This document shows, in pieces, positions 22,501-33,200 of a stretch of DNA of 64,000 nt. The notes beneath the pieces are model-generated. The model had not been told where the DNA came from and ran no database searches. It saw only the letters and a list, made by a program, of their open reading frames with translations. How positions within the stretch are numbered: position 1 is the first letter of the stretch; every line of letters starts with the position of its first letter. The position numbers were made by a program, and so were the translations under genes. This stretch comes from Cymbomonas tetramitiformis (taxonomy: Eukaryota; Chlorophyta; Pyramimonadophyceae; Pyramimonadales; Pyramimonadaceae): assembly GCA_001247695.2 (NCBI GenBank), contig LGRX02029126.1, forward strand, positions 1-64,000. The letters run 5' to 3'.

Positions 22501-23756
22501 GGGGTCTAAGTCTAGTGTGCTTGCGCAGGCTGGCCCAACTTGGCGCAATGCCCTCGTCGCTCCCCCTTCCACCTGGTTGACGCCAGGTAGAGGCCTTGGT
22601 CTACAAGCCCGCCCTCCCGTCACAGTGCGCAGGTGCCTCAACCATGGGGCTGTCCCGTTTGACAGCGTGAAACACCAAAAATAGCGCACTTGCTGCTCAT
22701 TGGATGGCACTGACCTTTTAGAGAGTCTCTAGTTTCCCACTGCAACGCACGGCAGGGGCCCCGGGGCGCCGCAGGATCCACTGTGAGGCACGGCAGGGGT
22801 CCCGGGGCGCCGCAGGATCCACTGTGACGCACGGCAGGGGTCCTGGGGCGCTGTGAGTCCACTGTGAGGCACGGCAGGGGCCCCGGGGCGCCGCAGGATC
22901 CACTGTGACGCACGGCAGGGGTCCTGGGGGCGCTATTAAGGTCCACTGTGAGGCACGGCAGGGGCCCCGAGCCCGCCCAGGATCCACTGTGAGGCACGGC
23001 AGGGCCCCCAGGGCGCCGCAGGATCACTGTGAGGGCACGGCAGGGCCCCGGGCGCCGCAGGATCCACTGTGACGCACGGCAGGGGTCCCAGGGCGCCGCA
23101 GGGATCACTGTGAGGCACGGCAGGGGCCCCGGGCGCCGCAGGATCCACTTTGAGGAGGCACGGCAGGGCCCCGGGCGCCGCAGGATCCACTGCAACGCCC
23201 GGCCTTGGGGGTCCCGGGGCGCTGTGAGTCCACTGCTGAGGGCACGGCGGGGGTCCCGGGGGCGCCCGCAGGGATCCCGCACCTGTGAGGGCACGGCGAG
23301 GCCCGGGGGCGCTGCAGGGTCCACTGTGAGAACTGACAGGGTCCCGGGGCGCCGCAGGATCCACTGTGAGGCACGGCAGGGGCCCCGGGGCGTCGCAGGA
23401 TCCACTGTGAGGCACGGCAGGGGTCCCGGGGCGCCGCAGGATCCACTGTGAGGCACGGCAGGGGTCCCGGGGCACTGTGAATCCACTGAACTTGATCAGA
23501 ATTGGGTGTGTGATGGCGGTGGCAGGCACGGCCCCTACGCACTGGTTAATCTGGCTCACCGTAGAGAACTGCAAGCTTTGTTCAGAATATGAGCCCGTCT
23601 TACGTCGGAATGTCGGGCGGATGACACAATCTAATCCAAATATCGCTGTAAGGCGGTTTCTGTGCCACTCGGGACTGAGGGACTGGGGCTTGTGCAACCT
23701 TGCCAAGCAAAATCAGTTTCCGGCGCTAGTTTTGTACAACGCAATTGACGGAAAGG
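19599..23756 (+). CDS. ER-type DnaJ/thioredoxin protein (ERdj5/DNAJC10-like), multi-exon
   Basis: Exons: 19599-19653, 19920-20051, 20180-20310, 20551-20607, 20925-21110, 21434-21548, 21785-21933, and an exon ending at about 23756. Phases match for the first seven. Exon 1 encodes a signal peptide (MKFLLFSITLIQALASYTG). Exons 2-3 give a full J domain with the HPD motif (LQLHPDKNPND). Exons 5-6 give a thioredoxin fold with CGPC and a later cis-Pro type 'IPK'. The last exon gives a second thioredoxin-like fold with CKLC and 'FPAL'. This order (signal, J, Trx, Trx) is that of ER oxidoreductase co-chaperones recruiting BiP. The start of the last exon is unresolved: no acceptor matches phase 0, so a further exon may be missed in the repeats. 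I see no C-terminal retention signal, so the 3' end may be incomplete. Confidence 0.8.
22126..22485. repeat. 55-bp minisatellite in an intron of the DnaJ/thioredoxin gene
   Basis: Unit 'gcacatgcaccacacagctg' plus 'tgcaggaagcgcggagagccctgataggttgactt', about 6.5 copies. Each unit holds a self-complementary 'cacagctgtg' centre. Confidence 0.85.
22738..23475. repeat. 41-bp GC-rich minisatellite, about 18 copies, same intron
   Basis: Unit 'gaggcacggcaggggtcccg' plus 'gggcgccgcaggatccactgt' with variants. GC is far above the flanking exons. Long ORFs on both strands here are repeat artefacts. Confidence 0.9.
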
Positions 23757-24019
23757 TGAGGTCCTCGGAAGAAATCTGAACCCCGCTGCTCTTTCCCTTT
23801 CCTTGGGCTGGTCCAGCACACTGCAGAGGGATCAAGGACTTGCGGCGGTTGCCTCATTTGCACAAATCCAACAGGTCACAAGTGTACAATCTGTCAGTTC
23901 TTGAACAATGAACAACACATGTGTGCTTTTGATGGATGAGGCTGATGTTTGTGCACTAAAACTATTAGAGTTCTGATGCTTGGGTGGGATGCTGTTCTCA
24001 AAGATGAACGAGGTTGACC

Positions 24020-24201
24020 TCCACGGTTCCATCCAACGAGTCAGCAAAGACAGCCAAGAATATGGCTACAGACATCATCAGATGGCTTTCAGCTCCTATC
24101 TTGACACCATCAGCGACCTTCACAATGGCAAAGAGAAAACTGTAGGGAAACTTGCCGCTCAGGATTCAAAGGGCGCAGGTTGGTTTGGTTCAGACTTGTG
24201 A
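24020..24201 (+). repeat. Dispersed coding-like repeat, copy A
   Basis: Encodes '..QEYGYRHHQMAFSSYLDTI..VGKL..' and matches the minus strand of 47990-48190 ('GQEYGYKHHHFAFSSYLDTI..VGKLS'). The two copies are diverged and end in different stops. Likely pieces of an unrecognised transposon protein or small gene family. Confidence 0.6.
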
Positions 24202-25101
24202 GACCCCCTTGCCAACTATAATTTGCAAACTTGGGACAATGTAGACATCGGTCATGGTACAAGCAGAGGTCGCATGCATTAAGCACCGAAGCTATGAAAA
24301 GCAGAGTTGTGTTGTAAGGTTGAAAAGTTGAATTTAGATTTCACTTTAGATTGGACCTAAAGTTCACTTCCCTTGCTTTCACCATAAAACAAACTTGGAC
24401 CTGTTCTTGACATGCTAAAATTCGGCCGATGCGCCAGCTGGCAGCATTACCGGATAGTATGTTGTCCGTGATAGACATGCGACGTTCCGTGATATTCCGA
24501 AGGGGTCTCACGTAGTTCCTCGCAAAGGCAAGCTACCGAAGCCGGCCCAAAGAAATAGTCACGGCGAAACGACGTGTGAACTGCACCAAGTTCTCGGTTG
24601 GGAGCCCGAACATATGTACTCGATTTAAGATATAAGGGCGAAGCATACGGATATTTTATGTGATATTATTGTTATATTGAAGGTTACTATCGAATATCGC
24701 CAAAAACTATTGTACTGTTTAAGTATGTTTCTTATCGACCACAACAAGCAACGAAGGCAGTTTGTGTTATGCTCCGCAAGAGATATGCTTACGGTCTGCG
24801 TTCAGTGACAACTTACTTGTCTACTACAACCTATGCTTTAAGTGTATGCTGATGCACATTGCGTATGACCTTGGGGTGTTAAAGTTTACTTAGAGTACCA
24901 CTTACGGGGACAACTTGTCAAGACAATTTCAAATGCTAATATGCACTATGTGATGATATGCGTGCTATGTTGTTCTAGATTCTTACCGGTGGCCACATCC
25001 TAGCCGGCATTTTTTAACTGATCGCTATCATACTTCTGGAACCATGACATGGAATATGCCAATCCATGTCAGGAGTTTGAACCGCATGGCGTGCCCTAGC
25101 A
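24202..25101. other. AT-rich region without recognisable gene
   Basis: No long ORF and no repeat family apparent. Confidence 0.4.
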
Positions 25102-25201
25102 TTTCACTTGATCACGGTGTATGGCTCACCGGCACTCCGACTTCCGAAAAATGAGCGGATCATGTCACCCACCGGTCTGCGCCATCGAAGATCGCCTTCA
25201 C

Positions 25202-26339
25202 CTAGGCGAAACTACCAAGCATGGTCCAGTATTGAAACTGGACGGCATGCTGGTCCACGTGCCAATCTACCTCGCTGCTCCCTGGCCTCTTGCACGAGGC
25301 ATGCATACAATACCCCCCCTTCCTATACTCTGGGTCTATCAAGTTTAGGGTCATTCCCCCGAGGATCCACATGTTTTTCTTGAAGTCGCTATGCGACACT
25401 AACGTCGAGGTGTCAGCAGTGCAAACGCCCATAGTGGACCAGTAAGGATGTCGAACGTCGAAGGCGGACGTGGTGTCCTTGCGCCTACCAAACCCAAAAT
25501 GGTGGGCGCAATTGCCCATGCTAAACTGCCATTACACCTGGAACCCGGCCTTCATTTGTTCCTTCGTTGGGGTCTTCCTCTTCGCCCGCATTTTCTCGTC
25601 CTCCTTCGTCTGCTCCTCGTCGCAAAGCTTCTCGATCTCAGCAAGAACTTGTTGTCGTTTGACGATTTGCCTTACGCTATTGCGTAAGGCTGCCGGCCTA
25701 TTATAACAACGTTGTAATGATTAGAAAACATGCACAATCATAACCAACTACGTATGAAGTCCTATCCACCTTCGCACCTTCTGTCTGCCTCACTTCTCTT
25801 GCGTTTGGCGCGAGGAATCTCGCTTGCAAATTCGCCAGCGCTCGGGGTCTCGCCAGCGCTCGGGGTTTCGTCAATGCTAGGAGTTTCGTCGTGAGCGCTG
25901 GCAAAGTATACTTCACTTTGAGGTTGATCCCAAAACGAATCCTCGCTGCCAGCTTCTTCTACAGCTAGTGGAATGAACGGTGAACTAGATAGATGCGCGT
26001 AAGAAACCACTCGAGTTGATTGTGTTACGAGCAACAATACGAGAGGGGTGCTGGAGGAGCTACTTTGTCGACTTCGCGCAAAAAGGTCATTAAATAGCGA
26101 TCGAAATCGTAGTACTTGGCATATCCAACATACCATGGCACAATCGAAATAAGAGACGTTTTTGAAAGTTGCGAGTAGTTCGACACATTTGGGGGGAAGA
26201 TCAAATCACTCGGCCAGTATTCTGGTTTCGTGCTTTTGATCAAATCATCTAAGGGTCCAACCATCCCACTAACAAGTTTACGCAGCTGAGCAGCCCCTGG
26301 AGCCGTTGCCTTCACTATGCCAGAGCAACTGTTGACCAT
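25202..26339 (-). CDS. Hypothetical multi-exon gene (unknown function)
   Basis: Three coding-like minus-strand pieces. 26339 down to about 26080 starts 'MVNSCSGIVKATAPGAAQL' and has a globular look. About 25990-25760 is Ser/Glu-rich with a 10-residue duplication 'DETPSxGETPSAGE' and a basic end. About 25690-25540 is a charged coiled coil ('KRQQVLAEIEKLCDEEQTKED'). A fourth piece, 25519-25202, has conserved-looking Cys/His/Trp residues ('FDVRHPYWSTMG', 'GYCMHASCKRPG'). Exon joins were not resolved and the last piece may be a separate gene. No family recognised. It neighbours a Mutator-like transposase on the same strand and might be its second ORF. Confidence 0.35.
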
Positions 26340-26721
26340 AGCTAGTTAATAAATCAATAACTTGCCAGCCAGATAGTATATTGTCGAAATTTTCTTCGCA
26401 TAAGATTGAAATATGCATACTATATACACATCAATATCAATATGTATGATAACTGAATATCGAGCGATGTGCATTAACGTGTGTATCGAAATGTATTAAC
26501 TATACTAATAGCGTATACCTAATACCGCCATGCGCAACCCATCGAGCCACTTGCGCACAAGTCATATATGGAATGGCAGTTTTCGACCGTTCGATACTCG
26601 AGTCCCTAGAGTCACAGACATACGCGCTAGGATACATGAAAACAATACAAGCCCAAGGCATGTATCGTTTGAAATAGGTTTTACGCGAAGATTGCATACT
26701 AGCAGTTTTTTACAAAACTGA

Positions 26722-29102
26722 TTAGCACACTTCAAACATAAAATGCAACATTGCTATATACTTGCGCTTCTTGCCTTGCTGTGACGTGAGTTTTAGCTTC
26801 AATTCCTTGACATGTTTCGATTGCTGCGCCAGCTTCAAGGAATGCGAAGACGAGGACTTCGAATATGTATTTGCTTTATTCGCTGGTGATGATGATCCTT
26901 GCTTGTGCCATGCGCCTTTGGTCCTGCATCTGCGTCCAGATTTTTCTCGCGCTGGTAACTTGGCATTTAGTGCCTCCAAGTCCACGAGGTTCTCCAAGTG
27001 AATCGCAACATGAGAGTGTGAGCACACACCTCCATGTCAGAACCATTTCCGATCACAAACCTATCGCTCACTTTTCGCACACCACACGACCTTGTGCAAA
27101 GGGATGTACTTTTGCACAAAGGTGTCGATCGATAGTTGCGCACGCACTCGAACATTACCAGCTAGGGAGGAGTCGTATAGTCTTCATACAACTCGTGTCG
27201 TAGTCACCGTTCGTCGATAGCTTGCTTCGTGTTCACGTAGTACACAAACCATCACCGGCGACTTTCTTGTAGGCGATCGCTGCGAGCTTTTCAGAAGCTG
27301 ACGCAATCACCTCTGCTGGTACCACACCGCCATTGTCACTAGAGATGGGTTCGCACAATCCGGTAGTCGCGTCCAAGTAGAGCCAGTTCTGAAGACCCTC
27401 GTGCATAATGTTGCCAAGACGTGCACGTAGTTGGTACAGCTTCGTTTGTTTCACAGTTTTTTTCCCAGTAGGACTCAATAGGTTGCGATGAGCAGGGGTC
27501 GCAATAGACAACGCCTGAAGCGGTGACGTACCAAGCGTGATAGGGCGGCGAGGTGTATTCCTTGTCCACGATGTTTGCCACTTGCTCCTCTTTCTTGGAG
27601 CGTAGTTGACGAATGACTAACGTTGCCAGCTGCTGAAATTGCTCACGTGAGCGTGTCGTATCCAGGCGTTTCAAATTCTCCTTCAAGGCGGCCAAGACCG
27701 GTTGCTTATCCTTTGCGACCATTAGCTTCATCAATTCCTTCCTCGGCTTCATGGAAATATGGGGCCAGCACGTTACCCACTTTGCAGTAGGCCACACGTG
27801 AGCGGACGCAGCCTTGATAGCATCTGCCTTGTCGCTAGCGGCAGTAGATAGTTCAACTTTGAAAGTGAATAGTAAATGTACTGCTTGGATAGTGCACTCG
27901 AATAATCGAGTAAATGCCTCCGCGGACTCGCCCTTGGTAAACATGACTGCTATAGGGCGGAACGCGTGGCGAAATGCGCATGTCTCGGAGTCGTAGTACA
28001 CACTATGGGTTCCGAATGCGAGAATAGGCCACCCGCGATATATGAACTTCCAGCTTCCACCTATATCTCCTGTAAAGCTCCCGCCCCAAGCATCCCGCGT
28101 GCGTTGCGCGTTTTTGCAAAATGTTGCGTGTAGAGAAGCAAACCCCGAAGGTGTTGCCGAATTCGAAGACGCCATTAGGAAGCACGACGACCACGTTGGC
28201 ATCGGCGTCTGGCGGCGGGTAGGTTGCTTTGAGCTCCAACCCTTTGGTGTGCTCGATGAGATCGGCCGCCGTCTCGAATTTGATCCCGCTAGTTGCTTTG
28301 CGGTGCGGAAATCGCGTTTCAGATTGGCGATTTGCTTATTGGAGGGGAGGTGAGCGAGAATAGCGGGTTGGCCTCGGAATTGTAGTGTAAGATTGTTTCG
28401 GATCCTCGACGGGACGTGTCCCCAGCTTCAATGTAGGATGCAACCTTCTCTTTGAGTTCGTGCAGGATTCCTCTGTCTGGCGCCTCGACCGAGCGGGTTA
28501 TTTTGGTTTAAGTGTGTTCAACCCCGTTGGACTCCACAAACCATTTGTCGTCTCCTTTGCGTGGGCCACGGTACCCGGGAGGCATGCACTGCATTCTAAA
28601 TGGGTGTCACAAATGTATGCTCCGCCAGTTTCCCCAGAGTTCATATATGCACTCACGGTACGGGCAAAGACCCATTTGAACTCGTGGGTTTTCAAGTAGG
28701 TATTGCATTCTTTTTTTTTTGTGGTGAACTCCCCAACCACTGTTGGGAACTTGGCCTGGGGTTTAGGTTCAGCACGGCTCTCCCCTCCTCCACCTCCTCC
28801 ACCTCCTCCACCTCCTCCACCTCCTCCTACCCCCCCTCCTCCGCCCCCCAGTCCGCATCCTCCTCCTCCGAGTACGAGTCCAAATCCGAATCCGGGTCGT
28901 CACTTACCAAGCTAGGAAGTTCCTCCGAATCGGTGTCACTTTCTTCCTCGGTAGTATCTAATAACTTTCGTTTCACAACCTCACTCGACGGTTGAGAGCA
29001 CCGACCGAGTGCGTTATTCTTGCCCTTACTAAATTCATCTCGCGTGATAATTTCTTCGTTATACAAACGATGAAGTCTTCTAATGGCCTTTTCCGCCGAC
29101 AT
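26722..29102 (-). pseudogene. Mutator-like (MULE/FAR1-type) transposase, frameshifted
   Basis: ATG at 29102 (MSAEKAIRRLHRLYNEE..) begins an acidic N-terminus. It runs into a run of GGT/GGA codons (28785-28850), where the frame changes. Next comes a zinc-binding-like domain ('KTHEFKWVFARTVSAYMN..ICDTHLECSACLPG') at 28498-28740. The transposase core is at 28202-27550: 'WPILAFGTHSVYYDSETCAFRHAFRPIAVMF..ES', then 'SDKADAIKAASAHVWPTAKWVTCWPHI', the catalytic-Asp and C..H pattern of MULE transposases. The tail ('LPAREKSGRRCRTKGAWHKQ') at 26722-27027 looks like the usual basic C-terminus. At least two frame changes (about 28800 and 28200) indicate decay, though some could be unrecognised introns. 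Terminal inverted repeats were not found. Confidence 0.6.
28782..28850. repeat. (CTCCTCCAC)n/(CCTCC)n simple repeat in the MULE ORF
   Basis: Encodes poly-Gly or poly-Arg-Trp on the minus strand depending on frame. The reading frame of the transposase changes across it, so replication slippage likely caused the break. Confidence 0.7.
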
Positions 29103-29209
29103 ATTGAACACATTGTTATCCGAAAATGGAAAGGTGAGAGTCAGTTCATTGTAATAAGTGTAATGCAAACCAATTCGGGGGCGATTGATCGATGATCGGA
29201 AGGCCGGTG

Positions 29210-29360
29210 ACACATTCGCGGAAAGCCGATGACACATTTTGTAGTAGAGACACCTGATATGTGGAGTGGCACACGAAGCGGACTGTGATGCCACATTCGC
29301 GGAAGGCCGCGATGACCCATTTTTTTGGTAGAAACGCATGATATGTGGAGTGACACACCA
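29210..29360. repeat. Two-copy direct repeat of about 72 bp
   Basis: 'acacattcgcggaaagccga..gatatgtggagtg' (from 29213) and 'ccacattcgcggaaggccgc..gatatgtggagtg' (from 29290). It lies upstream of the MULE gene and may belong to its terminal region. Confidence 0.55.
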
Positions 29361-29420
29361 CGTGGACTGGGTACACACGTCATATGGAGTGAACACACAA
29401 ACCTTACGGAGTTTACACAC

Positions 29421-30202
29421 TGATCACGATGAGAGCGCAGCCTTGCTGACGGGCTCGACTAATCGCCACGTGGGAGCAGTATAAGCTACGTACTGCAATG
29501 GATTTTTAATTGTAGTTCATTACACTCCTTCGTTCCTACAGTTGTCGTTTGGTTGCTCGTGGTGCAAGCCTAAGACGATGGTATCGCTGACGGATCCTTG
29601 AGGCAGGAGACGTAGCATGTACGGACGACACGACAGAGCCACTCCCCCCCCGGGGGGTTTCCAGTATGGATCTGCGCACCGTGTAGCATGCTCCTTCTGT
29701 CTGGAAGGCATCTAGCAACAGCGGTGCGATGTCACCGCAACACAAAGCCACGCGGAATAGGTCCTGCCCGACACCACGATCCTCTACGACCGCTGTAATC
29801 ACTTTGTATTCATCTCGCCGGGAAAATAAAGGTTCTCACTATGGAGCGCTCTCCTGAATAAATAAACCTGAATGCTAGGAAAAGTCGCATCGCTCCTTAC
29901 AATCACCTGACGTCAGCTCTACCTTGCATCTACCCCCTATGGGTCCAACAGCCTGAATCCGTATATTTGGTTGGGAGAACACGATCACTCCGCAATCTTT
30001 TGTGCCTGAACTTGCTAGCATCGGACGTTCCGAGTACGAGTGCTTCGGTGATAGCTAGGTAGGAAGGGCCCGTTTCCCTTGTAAAGAAAGCCTTGCTCCG
30101 CATACTTTTAATATGCGCTCTTTTCCTTTTTAGTTTACATTGAATATCCAATAATATCTTATACTTCTGCTACAAAATATGCATCGATACCGTGATCAGT
30201 GT
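29421..30202. other. Intergenic between MULE and permease gene
   Basis: Weak ORFs at 29536-29802 and 29930-30151 (minus), no domain. It should contain the permease 3' UTR and terminator region; no specific signal identified. Confidence 0.35.
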
Positions 30203-33200
30203 TCAATCTGTGTTCTCTCTTTCCTGGCCATCCATGTTACCCATCTCAAACATGGGGTTTGGTTGCGGAGCTTCAGAAGCAACGCTTTGCTGCCGATCAG
30301 CTCCTTGAGAATCAATGGCAGCCAGGTCATTGGACTGCTCTAGCTCATCGTTTATCGTTGGCTCGATAATCTGCTTCTCAGCAGAATCTTCCATCTGCTT
30401 TATTTCCCAGAGCACCCAGATCACGATCAAGTTGGATATTCTTCGCTCATGAAACCGAAATCTCAATTTGAACAAGTGGCATGACTCCATTTGCAAATGC
30501 AGCCCAAGTGCCGTGCCACAAACCCAAGACAACAGCTCCAACGCTCAGTATGTAAAAAAACACACATTCACTGCCAGTCACCCTACGCGATTTCACCAAG
30601 CGCAATGTCTACGACGCTAACAAACAAGCAGCAAGCCACTGATTGACAGCTGCAAGCCGATAAATCCGCTTTTAGCTCAAAGCAATGCAGTGCAGTGCTT
30701 TCAAAAACTGGCAAAGCCTTGCACGAGCTGCCAGGCAATGGTCACCACACACGAGCTGCCAGGCGATCATAACTACGCACGAGCTGGAGGCCAAGAAACA
30801 AAGTGCATATTTGAAGTGTCGTGCGCAGCATACACATGCAGACACATGCAGACACTTGAGACCCCTTCAGACGACCTCAACCCTGCAAGGCTGATATCGA
30901 AGAGCCCCTCGGCAAGGCGCACATGTATTGTCCGTTATGGAAAACGACCGTTTGCGGGAGCTGCGTGGAGCGAACCTGGCCGCTGAGGGGTGGTGTCCCA
31001 GGTACGCGGTAGTCTGTGTACTTCACGGCGAGCTCTGGGCAGTACGTCTGAAATGCGTGGGCCAGCACGCACACCGCGAACATGAGCGAATAGCACATGG
31101 CGAAGCGGAAGCGCTCAGGATCCTCCGAGTTGGGCAAGTGGTCGCTCAGATTCTTAAGGTTGGCCTCCTCGGTGTGCATCAGACCTGGCAACCCAGCCCA
31201 GCCTCCGGCGCCCCGTGCCCTGAGCATGCTGTCACAGCAGTGCCAGCACCTTGTTTCCAAACGGCGGCTTCGAGATTACCACCACTCAGCATCTAAAACC
31301 CATCGGCCGTGCGAGGCCATGAGGTACGGACGCACCTAAAACGGAGAACAAAGTGGCCACCGCTGCCCAGATTGCTGCGGGAAAAAAGCGGCGGTCGGTA
31401 ACGTACATGAATAAGTTGGCCCACACAAGCCCTGCGCCCCTCCCCCGCACCACCTTCAACCCTGCGGCGCATCTCCACAGTGAGAGGAGGGAAGGTGACG
31501 CGTCTACCCGATGCAGCAGAGCATGATATGTATGGGTCAGAATCGGGGGCGGACCAAACCACACACCTATCACAAGGTAGTTTCCGGTCATGGCAGTGAC
31601 CCCGTAGGTGTAGCTGTGGGAGGGCACTGGATCCGGGTAGCATCCGTCCACAACCAGATTCTCCCCGGCATACGGCGCGGCGAGCTTCACATCCACGCCT
31701 GCCCGAAAGGCCCCGGTGCACCAGCATCAAGGTCCTTGAAGCCGCGCCTGTGGCAGTTTGCCATTGCAGGCGAGCTGACCGCAAGGTGACACGCAACGAT
31801 GGGCACGGTCATCCCGACACATGACCACCACGGTTGTTGGGATCGTGTCATTGTCTGTCAACAGAGCTGGCAGGCTTGTGAGAAAAGTGGGGCGGGCCAC
31901 AGAAGGGCGGGGCCAGCGCACCACTATTCTCGCATGTGAGCGAAGTTGCGTTCTTCTCCACCAGCACAGAGAATCCTCGGCCGTAGATGTACGGATCAAT
32001 AGCCGGATTCTTCACATCTGTATCCGCCCTGGTGCATCGAGCCACGCATGGCGTGCATGTTCAGCATACAAACGTTTGCGACACTTCGGGGGGGGACCGC
32101 TCGGCGCCGGGCGACCTTATTGGGAATCTTGATCTAGGGCCTTCGAGCCGCAAGGATCTCAGTCCTGCATCTAAGGGCTGCGCAGCTTAATCCAGCCCTC
32201 GCCACTTCTGCGTGGGCAGGCAGTATCCACCTTGTGGTGCGAGCTGCCACAGCAGCGCCACTACATGCAAAAGGCACAGCATGAGCGCCAACCGCCGCCG
32301 CTGCAGGGGGCATGCGGGCTTCGGGCAGGACAGGGAAGAGGCGCACCAATCGCAGATTGCTGGGAGCACGGCTATCAGAATGCAAGGGTAATGGCGCTGG
32401 GGCGTCACGGATAAGGTCTGGGAAACTGCGGGTTAGGACACGGCACTCCTGGTTAGCCAACCAAACGACCCCTCTGACAGTCTGACATGGCATGGCACAC
32501 ATTCGTAAACGCGCCGAGCCAGTAGAGACCATGCGGTGCGCGGCTACTTTTGAAAGTTAAGTGCTAAGTGACAGGAGAGTAGGCTTGATGATGTTCGGTT
32601 GTGAAATCAGCAGCACGTACTGATCATGGCGCCAACGAAGCAGATGACGCCGAGTACGCTCTCGTGGGGTATAATGGCGTCCAGCAAGGCATGCATTCCA
32701 AACAAACACATGATGTAGTAGGCGACGCCGTTGAGCAGCGAGTACCCTCTGCCAGCTCCCATTTTCTTGTATGCTGCTCCCTCAGCCGCCATGCGCATCA
32801 GTGGTCCGATCGAACCAACGGAGAGCGCCGTATACCCTGTCATACATTCATGGTGGCTTCTATTCCAAAAAGGAATCCTTCGAATACTAAACGAAAGCCG
32901 TGATGCACTGTGCTCCTACGATTCAACCACGTTTCTACGGACTACGATGGAAAGACCTTTCAAGCGCCGTGCAGCCCGCAGCTCCCCATGTCTTCTGCAA
33001 CCCTCACTCTGCAGAGTCGAGTGACTCATGCACCTCTCTCCCTGCAGTGTCAAGTGTCTTATGCACCCCTCTCCCTGCAGTGTCGAGTGTCGCATGCACC
33101 TCTCTCTGCAGTGTCGAGTGACTCATGCACCTCTCTCCCTGCAGTGTCGAGTAACTCATGCACCTCTCTCCCTGCAGTGTCGAGTGACTCATGCACCTCT

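Noticed and set aside
22638..23706. Long ORFs of up to 282 aa on both strands
   Set aside because: They run through the 41-bp GC-rich minisatellite and translate it in all frames.
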